Assembly (NCBI RefSeq): GCF_045310675.1
Contig: NZ_JBJHZZ010000012.1
Location: 1 to 64,000 of the forward strand
Direction: 5' to 3'
Length of the DNA stretch: 64,000 bases
Source of the DNA: Clostridium_AT stratigraminis
Lineage (GTDB): Bacteria; Bacillota; Clostridia; Clostridiales; Clostridiaceae
Of this stretch, positions 35,394-44,327 are shown piece after piece (the stretch's first letter is position 1; every line of letters starts with the position of its first letter). The position numbers and the translations under genes were made by a program. Below the pieces are notes generated by a model, which worked only from the letters and a program-made list of their open reading frames with translations, had not been told where the DNA came from and did no database searches.

Positions 35394-35414
35394 AGAAGGA
35401 ACCGTCCCTACTGA
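35394..35414. repeat. REP-like motif copy 3
   Basis: AGAAGGAACCGTCCCTACTG lies next to the stop codon of the 35425-36984 gene, like copy 1 next to the stop at 6181. Confidence 0.55.
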
Positions 35415-35424
35415 TCTATCCAGT

Positions 35425-36984
35425 TTATTTCATATGACTATATAGAAGCTTCCATTCTAATTCTAAGTCTTCATCAATAGCTGAAATGTCTAAAGCATTT
35501 TGATTGTAAATAATACGTATTTCTTGTAATCCTGCAAATGAAAATCTTGACCATGCTACTATATTTAAATGAAGTGCAAAATTTAATATATTCCCCCGGG
35601 AACGCAAGCCCGCATCAATTCCATCAGCTAGACATAAAGACCCATGGCCTATTAATAACATACGTCTAAGTTCAGGTTTACTACCAAATGGCATAGATTC
35701 AAGCCAACTTCTCTTATGGTAAAATCTACTCTTAATTGCCCATAGAAATCTAATCATAATCTCATTAATTGCAACCGGGATCGCCATGGCTACTCCATGT
35801 CTTGCATCATAACCAGATTCAAATACTTTAACAGATAATTCAGCTAAACTCTTCTTTTCTCCATTTACATTAAAAGAACCAAAATTACAGAATTGAAACA
35901 TTTCAAAGAAAGGAATAGGTACACCTGCTCCCTTTCCATTTTCACTATGTCCTCTAGTGCCACTGGAACCGGCAATATCTGACATAATATGCCCTATCCA
36001 ATTGCAGAACCCAGAGAAAAGTTTGGCAAAGAAACTTTTTCCTTTTAATTCAAAACCATTTTTTACTGATTCTACTCTAATAATTTTACCATCTGAAACA
36101 AAACTATTTTCCCCGGTAAACTGATCTAAAATTGAAAAAAACAATCCAATTAAGTCCGGTGAATGTGCTAAAGATTTTATATGATGATTTGAGGGACTCA
36201 TTTTAAATTCAATATCACCTAATTTTAAATCCGATGCATATCTAGCATCATAGTTAACTTTAAACCTACGTTCAAGATATCCAATCGCACTTGCAATACC
36301 CTCTGGTGCTGATTTTGAATTATTTATTCCTTTATTTTTATCAGATTTCCATACCCCTTGTGCAAATTTCTCAACTATATTGTCAACTTTATCATCCGTC
36401 CATTTTCCTAGTTTACCTTCATGTGGTATACCAACAAAGAATGCATCAATTAGACCAGTTGCAACACCACAAAATCCTGCAATAAGATAATCATACTTAT
36501 CACAATTTGCTTTCTTCATTGTGTAATCTTCTCTTATTCTCTGGCCTAACTCCAGTCTTTCTGATTCAGTCATTAAGTCATCAAACGGATCTTTTGAAAA
36601 ATCAATTTTATTTGCCTCTGCATATTTTTCAATTCTTGTCATATAATCTTGCCAACTAATATTATCGCTATTTCCAACAATACTAAGCATCTCAAGATTT
36701 TCAACTTGAATCTGTGATTTTTCTTCTTCCGATAATGTTACAATTTCCTCAATATAGCTCTCATAGTTATTTGTATCTATACCATTTTGCTCACATAAGA
36801 ATTCAGCCTGCTGAATCAATAAATCAAGATTATCTAAATTGTCCATGTTAATTTCTGATAAACTATTAATTGCTGATTGAATTTTAGATACTTGATTTCC
36901 TATTGCTTGTCCTTGATGCTTTTGTACTAGCATTGCTTTTCCTGATTGTTCTATTAATTCCTCACTAATATCTTTCTTTGGCAT
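35425..36984 (-). CDS. Unknown 519-residue protein, pair member B
   Basis: Not recognised. The N-terminal 150 residues are acidic and helical (NMDNLDNLDLLIQQAEFL); a middle part has a hydrophobic YLIAGFCGVATGLIDAFFVG; a later section contains NHHIKSLAHSPDLIGLFF and NWIGHIMSDIAGSSGTRG, where His and Asp spacing could bind a metal. The end is soluble. There is no signal peptide. It starts 25 bases after the partner gene with a good AGGTGA site, so the two are co-transcribed. A membrane-linked effector or transport part is possible; no function is claimed. Confidence 0.7.
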   Translation of the reverse strand: MPKKDISEELIEQSGKAMLVQKHQGQAIGNQVSKIQSAINSLSEINMDNLDNLDLLIQQAEFLCEQNGIDTNNYESYIEEIVTLSEEEKSQIQVENLEMLSIVGNSDNISWQDYMTRIEKYAEANKIDFSKDPFDDLMTESERLELGQRIREDYTMKKANCDKYDYLIAGFCGVATGLIDAFFVGIPHEGKLGKWTDDKVDNIVEKFAQGVWKSDKNKGINNSKSAPEGIASAIGYLERRFKVNYDARYASDLKLGDIEFKMSPSNHHIKSLAHSPDLIGLFFSILDQFTGENSFVSDGKIIRVESVKNGFELKGKSFFAKLFSGFCNWIGHIMSDIAGSSGTRGHSENGKGAGVPIPFFEMFQFCNFGSFNVNGEKKSLAELSVKVFESGYDARHGVAMAIPVAINEIMIRFLWAIKSRFYHKRSWLESMPFGSKPELRRMLLIGHGSLCLADGIDAGLRSRGNILNFALHLNIVAWSRFSFAGLQEIRIIYNQNALDISAIDEDLELEWKLLYSHMK

Positions 36985-37009
36985 AATACATCACCTAATA
37001 ATTTATCCT

Positions 37010-38518
37010 TTAATTTTCTTTTTCAAAAACACTTTTAGCTAAACTTTTTGCCATTCCTTTTGCCGACGCTAATGCTGCATCTTTTAAATTTGTATACCCT
37101 ATAGCTTCAAAAACTGAATATAATTGTTCGAGTTGATTTAATGAAAGCTTATCATTTAATATAAATTCAGTCTTAGTAATTTTTTCATCTTCATCATTAA
37201 CTTCTTGCTTAATATAACAAGATAATATATAGCCTTGTAGTTTCTCCTTAGTTTTTTCATTCGTTAACTCATTAAGTCTATTTATATCTAATGTCTTTGG
37301 CAAATGGGAAATTACAGTCTCACTTTCTGCATAATTTATTTTTCTTGTTGCTTCCTTAGCACCTTTACTCATCATTGATAATAAGGCTGATAATTTTTCG
37401 ATTTTCTTAGTAGTCACTATACCATTTTTTATTTCTTCCATAAGAATTCTTGAAATTTCATTAACATCTTCAATCAAATAATCAAGTGATTTTTGTGAAT
37501 TTTTAATTATAGCTTGTAACATCATTTCTCTTTGCTTATTGTTTTCTAGCTCTTCGATACCTGTAAGTTTTTTAACCCCCTTATATGTTCCTACCCCAAG
37601 TAAGACTACTACTCCAATACCAGTTGCCATTCCTGAAAGTCCTAAAATTCCACCCATTCCAAGAGTAGCTAATCCTGACGTAATACCAGTAGCACCTATA
37701 CCTAATACAGAACCTGAGAAATATATAGCTGCTAATGGAACGCCAACTGCTCCTGCTTTTGCTGCTAAATCTTTCATAGATTTTGTTATTTCCGTATCAT
37801 TTTTTCTTAAAAATAAAATTTCTTCATCATTGTTAATAGCAGCAACTATTAAATCAATCTGATTGTCATTAATATCGAATTTATTTTGCAATGAAACAAT
37901 AAATTTATTTTCATTCCAATTATTTATGTCATTTTTAATTTTATATATATATATAATATCTTTTAAAAGTGATTTCTTTATAACACCTAAACTTCCTTCT
38001 GGAACATTATCACTAATACATTGAATCAAGTCATTTGTTTCTTCAATTTCTGAATTAGAACACATATAGTTTCTAATTTCTAAGCGATTTTCACTATTAT
38101 AGTCAGTTCTAACTATTAACGATATTATTTCAGCATATTCTTTAGAATCAATCACTCCATAATTTGAATATGCAAAATTACATATTATTTTTATGTATGC
38201 CTTCTTTATTTCATCATTCATTGATGTTAGTGGTAATGTTTCTTCTATAGCTGTATATGCCCCTTCGTTACTTTTACCATTAGCTTGTGTTATTTTATCT
38301 TTTATTTCTGATATTTTGTCGTCGATTCCTAACTCTGACATTTTAATCTCAGCTTCATATTTCAAATCAGAGATTTTATCAACTACATTATCTTTTAACT
38401 CTGATATTTTATCATCTATTCCTAGTTCAGACATTTTTATTTCAGTTTCATATTTTAAATCTTCAAGTTTATCTTTTGCAGCAGATCCTAATGACCTAAT
38501 TCCATCTATTATTCCCAT
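37010..38518 (-). CDS. Unknown protein with tandem repeat and Gly-rich hydrophobic region, pair member A
   Basis: The start is at ATG 38518, seven bases past GGAGGAG; the longer reading to 38572 has no ribosome site. The N-terminus has a 31-residue tandem repeat (units near residues 20-43 and 51-74: DLKYETEIKMSELGIDDKIS and DLKYEAEIKMSELGIDDKIS). Residues about 105-180 resemble the helical TerB-like fold (AYIKIICNFAYSNYGVIDSKEY). A glycine-rich hydrophobic stretch (about 255-312) could form membrane hairpins. A long helical C-terminus follows. TerB-like domains with membrane segments occur in stress or conflict systems; this is a guess from pattern only. Confidence 0.7.
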   Translation of the reverse strand: MGIIDGIRSLGSAAKDKLEDLKYETEIKMSELGIDDKISELKDNVVDKISDLKYEAEIKMSELGIDDKISEIKDKITQANGKSNEGAYTAIEETLPLTSMNDEIKKAYIKIICNFAYSNYGVIDSKEYAEIISLIVRTDYNSENRLEIRNYMCSNSEIEETNDLIQCISDNVPEGSLGVIKKSLLKDIIYIYKIKNDINNWNENKFIVSLQNKFDINDNQIDLIVAAINNDEEILFLRKNDTEITKSMKDLAAKAGAVGVPLAAIYFSGSVLGIGATGITSGLATLGMGGILGLSGMATGIGVVVLLGVGTYKGVKKLTGIEELENNKQREMMLQAIIKNSQKSLDYLIEDVNEISRILMEEIKNGIVTTKKIEKLSALLSMMSKGAKEATRKINYAESETVISHLPKTLDINRLNELTNEKTKEKLQGYILSCYIKQEVNDEDEKITKTEFILNDKLSLNQLEQLYSVFEAIGYTNLKDAALASAKGMAKSLAKSVFEKEN

Positions 38519-38641
38519 ATTATACTCCTCCATATATAACCAATAACTACTTAATTCTTCAAATATATACAATTTTCCTTCTTTTCTCTAAATGATATAC
38601 TTTAATCCTTATTTTATCACATTTATACAACTTGAAAAACC

Positions 38642-38786
38642 CCGACAGAATCTAATATCATCTGTGGATGGGTTCACAATGAAACATTTCTGAAATATGC
38701 ATTAATAAATGATCGTCTTCTTCATACATGGCGCAGATGGGAATTAGGTTATAAACCTAACAGAAAGAATAATGAAATACTTAAAA
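38642..38786 (+). pseudogene. Remnant of unidentified gene
   Basis: The plus strand is open without a start and reads CGWVHNETFLKYALIND and TWRRWELGYKPNRKNNEI, clearly protein-like. The last part recurs at 13680-13705 next to the MBL fragment. The family is not recognised. Since it lies between the two-gene unit and the DUF3006/MBL pair, it may be what is left of a gene displaced by recombination. Confidence 0.5.
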
Positions 38787-38806
38787 AGGAGCTTTTAAAG
38801 CTCCTT
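38783..38806 (-). terminator. Terminator after DUF3006 gene
   Basis: AAGGAGC pairs with GCTCCTT around TTTTAAA, followed on the minus strand by TTTTTAAG. It begins three bases past the stop codon at 38809. Confidence 0.85.
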
Positions 38807-38808
38807 AA

Positions 38809-39021
38809 TCAATTCCACAAGTCTTTAGTTAATTCTTTAATTATTTTCTTTCGCTTTTCTGTTTCTATAATATCAATAGTAATTACATCATCTAAAATGG
38901 ATAGTACATCTCCCTCTTTAGCCTCTGGAGGTAGTTTAGATTTCTCTATATCAATCATAGTTCTGTCTTCTTCTTCACATACAGCATAATTTCCTTCAAA
39001 CCTATCAATTATTACTCTCAT
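38809..39021 (-). CDS. DUF3006 domain protein
   Basis: A 70-residue protein, MRVIIDRFEGNYAVCEEEDR and so on, which matches DUF3006: a short beta domain beginning with a D-R-F-E-G turn and a basic C-terminal helix. DUF3006 genes are regularly found next to ComEC-like MBL hydrolases in Bacillota, as here (12-base gap, same strand). Function of the domain is unknown. AAGGAG precedes its ATG. Confidence 0.85.
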   Translation of the reverse strand: MRVIIDRFEGNYAVCEEEDRTMIDIEKSKLPPEAKEGDVLSILDDVITIDIIETEKRKKIIKELTKDLWN

Positions 39022-39033
39022 TTATATCACTCC

Positions 39034-40392
39034 TTATTGAGGTGGGTGGCAGACACTACAAGGTCCATAACCACCAGCTTTTGCATCATCTAAACTTATG
39101 GAAATTTTACTTTTACTCAAATATTTACAACCAGCTGCATGATATTTTTTCCCTGAATTTGTTATATATACTGTAACACTTTTGTTTTGACTTGGAGCAG
39201 GTTTTGGAGCCGGAGTTGGTTTTACAACTACTGGAGTTTGATTATTACTAGAGTTTGAGGTAGAACTTGATGCAATGCCATTATAGCTTCCTGGCTGAGT
39301 ATTGAAACTTACATTTTTCCCGTCACTTGTCGCAACAACAGTTCCATTTTCATCTGTTCTATATACAACTACACCTTTGTTTTTTAATCTATTTAGAGTC
39401 TCTTGAGTAGGATGCCCATAACTATTACCTTTACCAACACTTATTACAGCATACTTTGGGCTTACTTTGTCTAAAAAGGTTTGGCTAGTAGAAGTTTTAC
39501 TGCCATGATGTCCTACTTTTAAAACAGTTGCTGATAAATCTAATCCTTTAGATAACATTTGACTCTCAGAAGTTGCTTCAGCATCTCCTGTTAGAAGAAA
39601 AGATGTACTGCCATATGTAAGCTTAATTACTATAGAGTAATCATTAGCATCTTCATAGGCACTTCCGTTGGGTGCCAAAATAGTAGCCGTTGCATCACCA
39701 ATTTTAAAAGAACTACCTACTACCGGAGCAGTAAGCTGAAGTCCTTTATTTTTAACGGCGCTTATAAAATCTTGAAAAGTCTTTGTATTTGCAGTCTGCT
39801 TTGGGAAGTATACTTTTCCAACTTTAAATGAATTTATTATATAATCCATACTTCCAATATGATCTTCATGTGCATGAGTGCCTACAACAACATCTAAAGC
39901 TTTTACTCCTTGACTATCTAAATAAGTCTTAATAGTTTGAGCATCTCCGGTATTACCAGCATCTATAAGCATAGATGAATTACCCTGCTGTACCAATATA
40001 CTATCTGCTTGTCCTACATTAATAAAATGTACTTTGAGTTGTCCATTAACTAATGTTGTGTTATTTGAGGATTCATTAGAAACAGGCTTAGAATCGTTGT
40101 TTGTCTTAGCATCTGCAGCTGATGAATTTTTTGTTTCATTACTCTTTGAATTCTCTACATTAGATCCAGTTGCATTTTTACCAGCTGAGGTTTGAATAGA
40201 ATTATTATTTGAGCAGCTAACTCCTGAGACTATAATAAAAAACAACAAGGCAAATATTCCAGAAGGTATTGCTCTAATTTTTTTAGTAAATTTATGATTT
40301 TTCCGCATTAAAAAAATACCTAAAGGTGCAAACAAGATTAAAGCTGTCCAAATAAACCAATTACTATTATAAAACTTTTGTTTATCGCTCAT
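39034..40392 (-). CDS. ComEC/Rec2-like MBL-fold hydrolase, membrane-anchored
   Basis: A 452-residue protein. Two hydrophobic segments (residues about 13-30 and 42-60, the second ending VSGVSC) anchor it. A low-complexity Ser/Asn linker leads to an MBL domain with the metal motif GTHAHEDHIGS and later VGHHGSK, as in the C-terminal nuclease-like part of ComEC. The tail (YHAAGCKYLSK, then GPCSVC) resembles the zinc-binding Ada-type domain common in secreted nucleases. It may be an external DNA hydrolase; this is inference. A partial duplicate lies at 13710-13943. AGGAGG precedes ATG 40392. Confidence 0.87.
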   Translation of the reverse strand: MSDKQKFYNSNWFIWTALILFAPLGIFLMRKNHKFTKKIRAIPSGIFALLFFIIVSGVSCSNNNSIQTSAGKNATGSNVENSKSNETKNSSAADAKTNNDSKPVSNESSNNTTLVNGQLKVHFINVGQADSILVQQGNSSMLIDAGNTGDAQTIKTYLDSQGVKALDVVVGTHAHEDHIGSMDYIINSFKVGKVYFPKQTANTKTFQDFISAVKNKGLQLTAPVVGSSFKIGDATATILAPNGSAYEDANDYSIVIKLTYGSTSFLLTGDAEATSESQMLSKGLDLSATVLKVGHHGSKTSTSQTFLDKVSPKYAVISVGKGNSYGHPTQETLNRLKNKGVVVYRTDENGTVVATSDGKNVSFNTQPGSYNGIASSSTSNSSNNQTPVVVKPTPAPKPAPSQNKSVTVYITNSGKKYHAAGCKYLSKSKISISLDDAKAGGYGPCSVCHPPQ

Positions 40393-40469
40393 TATTATCC
40401 TCCTAACCTATAAATTATCAAATAATTTACTATTTCAACAAAAAAATTGAAATTCCTTCTTTTTACAGA

Positions 40470-40490
40470 AAAAAAGAGCTTAACGCTCTA
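40470..40490 (-). terminator. Small terminator-like hairpin
   Basis: AGAGC and GCTCT enclose TTAAC, followed on the minus strand by seven T's. It lies 80 bases before the MBL gene and would stop read-through from further upstream. The rest of the 40393-40712 gap shows nothing I can support. Confidence 0.6.
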
Positions 40491-40712
40491 TTTAAGCCTT
40501 ATATTATTATCTATTTACATCTTCCAAAACTAAAAGTTGCGAGATAAACCACTGTAGCTATCAACTTTTTAAACTCATAACAAATTTAGAATGTGGTAGA
40601 AATTTAATATGGTATCTTTTACCTATAATCATTAATTGTGGTAAAGCCACGTACTACGCTACTTTTTACAAGTTAGCATTACATTTATACAACTTAAGGA
40701 ATAAAAACGCCA

Positions 40713-40745
40713 ATAAAATGCCCGTGATCATAATGGTCACAGGCT
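40713..40745 (-). terminator. Terminator of 77-residue membrane gene
   Basis: On the minus strand GCCTGTGA pairs with TCACGGGC (one G-T pair) around nine bases, followed by ATTTTATT. It begins 25 bases past the stop codon at 40769. Confidence 0.72.
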
Positions 40746-40768
40746 ACTTAACAATGGATTATATTTGA

Positions 40769-41002
40769 CTATCTATTTTTCTTTTTAGCCTTGTCAATTA
40801 GTGGTCGTAAGAGGTAAAAATTAATAACTTCAATAACAATTCCTCCACCAATTGAAATAACTAACATTACTAAAAATATAGCAACAATGTCCATATAATT
40901 TTTCACAGATAAAGAGTATGAAAAATAAATCGTAAACGCTATGCTAAAAAAAATCCAATAAACAATGCTTTTTTTAATGAAAGACATAAATTTACTATTC
41001 AT
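40769..41002 (-). CDS. Small two-helix membrane protein
   Basis: A 77-residue protein with two hydrophobic segments (about residues 12-28 and 38-60) and a basic C-terminal tail (LIDKAKKKNR). This size and form are common in Bacillota and the family is not recognised. GAGGTGG lies well placed before its ATG. It has its own terminator, so it is likely monocistronic. Confidence 0.65.
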   Translation of the reverse strand: MNSKFMSFIKKSIVYWIFFSIAFTIYFSYSLSVKNYMDIVAIFLVMLVISIGGGIVIEVINFYLLRPLIDKAKKKNR

Positions 41003-41187
41003 AAATCCACCTCATATAATACTGTAATGTGATTAATAATAATACGGTTCTCCTTATCATTACCAAGATCAATTTTTTGTTTACATGCTTCGAAAAGATT
41101 ATTGTGCAAAATAAAATTTTCATGCAAATTTTTATATAAGAAAGCTAGTTGAACTATATTATATTATCGAGCCACTACATTACTTCA

Positions 41188-42564
41188 TCAAGTTCTCAAT
41201 CTTCTAAAAGGAAAAATCTTTCTTTCCCCTATTTCGGGATGCCTGCTGAGAAAAATAAAAAACCAACTTGTTAGTATGATACCTTTCATTACACTGCTGA
41301 GGCTTATGCTCCACCAAACCCCGGACAAACCCATTCCTGCTGATAATAATAATGCACCTGGAATTCTCAAGGTATTAAAAACAATACCATTTAGTGAAGG
41401 CGGTACTGTTATTCCAAGTCCATTAAAAGCTCCTGCAGTGGTTATTTCTATGCACATAAAAAATTGTGAAACCCCAAGTATTCTAAGATATACTATTCCT
41501 TCTTTTACAACATTCTTCTCCCGTATAAAAATGGAGAAAATTGGTCCAGGTAAGAATATTAAGAGGCTTGACGTTATTAATCCTATAACAGAAATAATGC
41601 CTATGGCTGTAAAATATCCCTTATAAATTCTATCCCACTTTTTCGCACCAAAGTTTTGACCCACAAAAGCGGCTAAAGCTGTTTGAAAGCCTCCAGCGGT
41701 CATCCAGGATATGGACTCTATTTGTGAACCCACACTTTGCACTGCAATAGGTGTAGGCCCCCAATTGGAAAGTATTCTCGCAATTATCATAGCTATTAAC
41801 GTAAAGGCTCCACTTTGCAGCGATACAGGCAATCCAAATGTTACTATCTTGTTCATATGTTTCCAGTCTGGTATTTGTAGAAAATTAATTCCTTTAAAGT
41901 AATTAGTTCTTTTCAATATAACAAAAATATAGATTGATGTTGCAACAAATTGGGCAAATATAGTTGCAATAGCTGCTCCGGCAACCTCAAGCCTTGGGAA
42001 AGGCCCTATTCCTAATATTAGGAAGGGGTCCAGCGTTATTGCAATTGCCAGCCCTATAGTGTTGATTAAAAAAGGCGTCCTGCTGTCTCCATGTCCATTA
42101 AAAATAGCTGTAAGTACAGGAGGCAAAAAGAAAAACACCATACCAAGTGATATTATCCCTAGAAAACTTGATGCATTGTTTATAATATCATCGCTCTTAA
42201 GATTAAAAAAACCTATAAACTGTCTTCTAAATATGAATATAGAAACACCATAAAGCAGTGCTAAAATCACAGTAAGCTGCAATGAATGTCTTATATAGCT
42301 TTTAGTTTCCTCTGCATCCTTCTTTCCTACTGATTGTGCTATTCCAACTGCAGCACCTATTTGCGGAATGGTTATGAAAGCAAAGGCAAACCAGGTAAAA
42401 AATCCCGCAGTTCCAACAGCTGTAACAGCTCTTGAGCCTAAAATTCCAACCCATAGCATGTCCGCCAAATTGTAGGCCATTTGTATAAATGATGTTCCCA
42501 TAATAGGCAGTGCTAAAATTATTAATTTCTTTAAAATCTTTCCCTCTGTCAAATTCGTATTCAA
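41188..42564 (-). CDS. MATE family multidrug exporter
   Basis: A 458-residue, twelve-helix protein. The start LTEGKILKKLIILALPIMGT is typical of NorM/DinF-like MATE proteins, as are ADMLWVG near residue 30 and GHGDSRTPF in the middle. MATE proteins export cationic drugs in exchange for sodium or protons. The first codon is TTG with AGGGAG upstream; the next possible start would cut helix one, so TTG is preferred. Confidence 0.91.
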   Translation of the reverse strand: MNTNLTEGKILKKLIILALPIMGTSFIQMAYNLADMLWVGILGSRAVTAVGTAGFFTWFAFAFITIPQIGAAVGIAQSVGKKDAEETKSYIRHSLQLTVILALLYGVSIFIFRRQFIGFFNLKSDDIINNASSFLGIISLGMVFFFLPPVLTAIFNGHGDSRTPFLINTIGLAIAITLDPFLILGIGPFPRLEVAGAAIATIFAQFVATSIYIFVILKRTNYFKGINFLQIPDWKHMNKIVTFGLPVSLQSGAFTLIAMIIARILSNWGPTPIAVQSVGSQIESISWMTAGGFQTALAAFVGQNFGAKKWDRIYKGYFTAIGIISVIGLITSSLLIFLPGPIFSIFIREKNVVKEGIVYLRILGVSQFFMCIEITTAGAFNGLGITVPPSLNGIVFNTLRIPGALLLSAGMGLSGVWWSISLSSVMKGIILTSWFFIFLSRHPEIGERKIFPFRRLRT

Positions 42565-42633
42565 AATTTAATATCTCCCTTAAGTACACTGAAAATTAAT
42601 TCAGCTTAAAATGCTTATTCAATTATAGCATAC

Positions 42634-42804
42634 TTAATAATATATACCTATTTTTTCAAATAAAAATCTTATTACCTTAAGATAAGAACCCTTAGCGAGA
42701 CGCCGCTTATGGTCACATGGGTGCTTTAGCTCTCTTCTTAAGCCAAAGCGAACTGGAGTAGTTTGTTCGAAGGTTACTGTAATCTCAACTATAATATTTA
42801 AAAC
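42634..42804 (-). pseudogene. Open fragment of local GC-rich coding sequence
   Basis: The minus strand is open for 56 codons with no ATG, GTG or TTG start, and reads TPVRFGLRRELKHPCDHK followed by RRLAKGSYLKVIRFLFEKIG. The middle part is richer in G and C than its surroundings. It looks like a relic, or possibly a dispersed repeat that happens to be open. No family is recognised. Confidence 0.35.
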
Positions 42805-42827
42805 TCATTCTATTTTACAAAATTATA

Positions 42828-43802
42828 TTAAAAAGTTATGATAACATTCCCTATTTTTTGACCAGTTGCAACATAATTATATGCCTCATGGATTTTATCC
42901 AACGGATATCTTCTATCTATCACTGGCTTGAATCTTTGTTTTTCAATTAAGTCTTTAATAAAAAGTATAGTCCCCTTTATATCTGTTGGAACTGGAAATA
43001 TGACTTTTTTACTACAAATTTTAGACGTAATGAATGCTAAGAAAAGATTCTGTGCCATATAACCTAATTCTGTTGATATATAAACGCCATCTGGCTGCAA
43101 CAATGGTTTGCATTTAGCAAATGAGCTTTTTCCGACTGAATCAAAAATGAAATGATATTCTTGAGTATCTTGAGTAAAATCTTCTTTTGTATAATCAATT
43201 ACTTTATCAGCACCTAAAGATTTTACTAATTCTATGTTCTCTGTACTACTTACAGCAGTAACATAAGTATCAAAGTATTTTAGAAATTGTACAAGTGATG
43301 AACCAATTGCTCCCGTTCCGCCATTAACGAGAACCTTTTGGCCGCTTCTAAGGTTCACTTTATTGATACAGTTATAAGCATAATGAGCACCTTCAAGACT
43401 AGCTGCAGCCTCCTCATAGGTTAATTCATTCGGTATTATAGCTACTGCTTTATCTTCAGATACCGTCATATATTGTGCATGAGATCCTAACCCAGTATCA
43501 TTAAATCCAAAAACCCTATCACCGATTTTAAAATTTGTTACACTTTTGCCCACAAATTCAATTTGCCCGGCAAAATCCGTTCCCGTAATTGTAGAATCTG
43601 GCTTTAACAACCCAGTAAAAAATCTCATTATGAATGGTTTTCCCGAAAGTATTGCGCAATCTGTTCTATTTACAGTTGTTGCATATACTCTTATTAAAAT
43701 CTCATTATCCTTAGGAGAAGGCACGTCAACTTCTTTCAGTTTAAATACATCAGATGACCCGTATTCTGTCCGTGTAATTGCTTTCATTTTATTTAATTTC
43801 AT
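42828..43802 (-). CDS. Quinone oxidoreductase-like zinc-free MDR protein
   Basis: A 324-residue member of the medium-chain dehydrogenase/reductase family. It has the N-terminal GroES-like fold (YATTVNRTDCAILSG, GTDFAGQIEFVGKSV) and a nucleotide site VNGGTGAIGSSLVQF. The zinc ligands of alcohol dehydrogenases are missing, which matches NADPH:quinone reductases of the QOR group. It would reduce quinones or enals with NADPH in the cytosol. It stands alone on the minus strand; AGAGAGG is nine bases from the ATG. Confidence 0.88.
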   Translation of the reverse strand: MKLNKMKAITRTEYGSSDVFKLKEVDVPSPKDNEILIRVYATTVNRTDCAILSGKPFIMRFFTGLLKPDSTITGTDFAGQIEFVGKSVTNFKIGDRVFGFNDTGLGSHAQYMTVSEDKAVAIIPNELTYEEAAASLEGAHYAYNCINKVNLRSGQKVLVNGGTGAIGSSLVQFLKYFDTYVTAVSSTENIELVKSLGADKVIDYTKEDFTQDTQEYHFIFDSVGKSSFAKCKPLLQPDGVYISTELGYMAQNLFLAFITSKICSKKVIFPVPTDIKGTILFIKDLIEKQRFKPVIDRRYPLDKIHEAYNYVATGQKIGNVIITF

Positions 43803-44009
43803 CTTTTTCTACCTCTCTTTTATTTTAATGATTTTTTCCATTTTTCCATCTCCTTAAAATAACTTTGAATTATCCTTTGAAACTATTAAAATCATTATAT
43901 AATTTAAAGAAAATATAATCAGTGTTTGTGAGAAAATTTTACAAATGCTTAACCGGAATTTAACCAAAGGTAAATTTCTGTTAAGCTTATATCTCCAACC
44001 CCTCTAAAA

Positions 44010-44053
44010 ATAAAAACTCCCGCTTATACACTCAATACAAGCAAGAGTTTTTC
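44010..44053. terminator. Stem-loop between convergent relics
   Basis: AAAAACTC with GCTT inside pairs with AAGC and GAGTTTTT across a 12-base loop, with small internal bulges. T's follow on the plus strand. Confidence 0.6.
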
Positions 44054-44131
44054 TATAAGAATAATATATATTTAAATTATTTTTATACATCTTTTTCTAT
44101 AAAATGTATTCTATATTTCTTTCGATTCTAG

Positions 44132-44295
44132 TTAGAGCCACTAGACCCAGCTTATTACCGTCCACCTAATTTCTTAACTGCAATAGCAGCCTCGCAAATG
44201 AAACTACCCTGGGGTGCTAGGAAGCAGCTGGAAGTATGCTCTTTACTAATAACTTATTAAATGCAAATGGTACTTTTAATAGAGAACAATCATAA
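44132..44295 (+). pseudogene. Frameshifted 3' end of unknown gene
   Basis: One frame reads LEPLDPAYYRPPNFLTAIAA and SQMKLPWGAR; a shift of one base near 44222 continues as EAAGSMLFTNNLLNANGTFN then stops at 44295. Together they look like the last 55 residues of a protein. No start is present. The family is not recognised. The rest of the 43803-44327 gap shows only a terminator and AT-rich sequence. Confidence 0.4.
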
Positions 44296-44327
44296 TCTGA
44301 TAAGTAGTATAAAAGGAGGCCTTTATA

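Noticed and set aside
38305..38465. Recent DNA tandem duplication
   Set aside because: The two units differ at many third codon positions, so the repeat is old and kept at protein level.
42302..42589. 95-codon minus-strand frame overlapping the MATE gene
   Set aside because: It lies in another frame of the MATE gene's first 260 bases; the MATE protein motifs explain this DNA and the alternative protein looks random.
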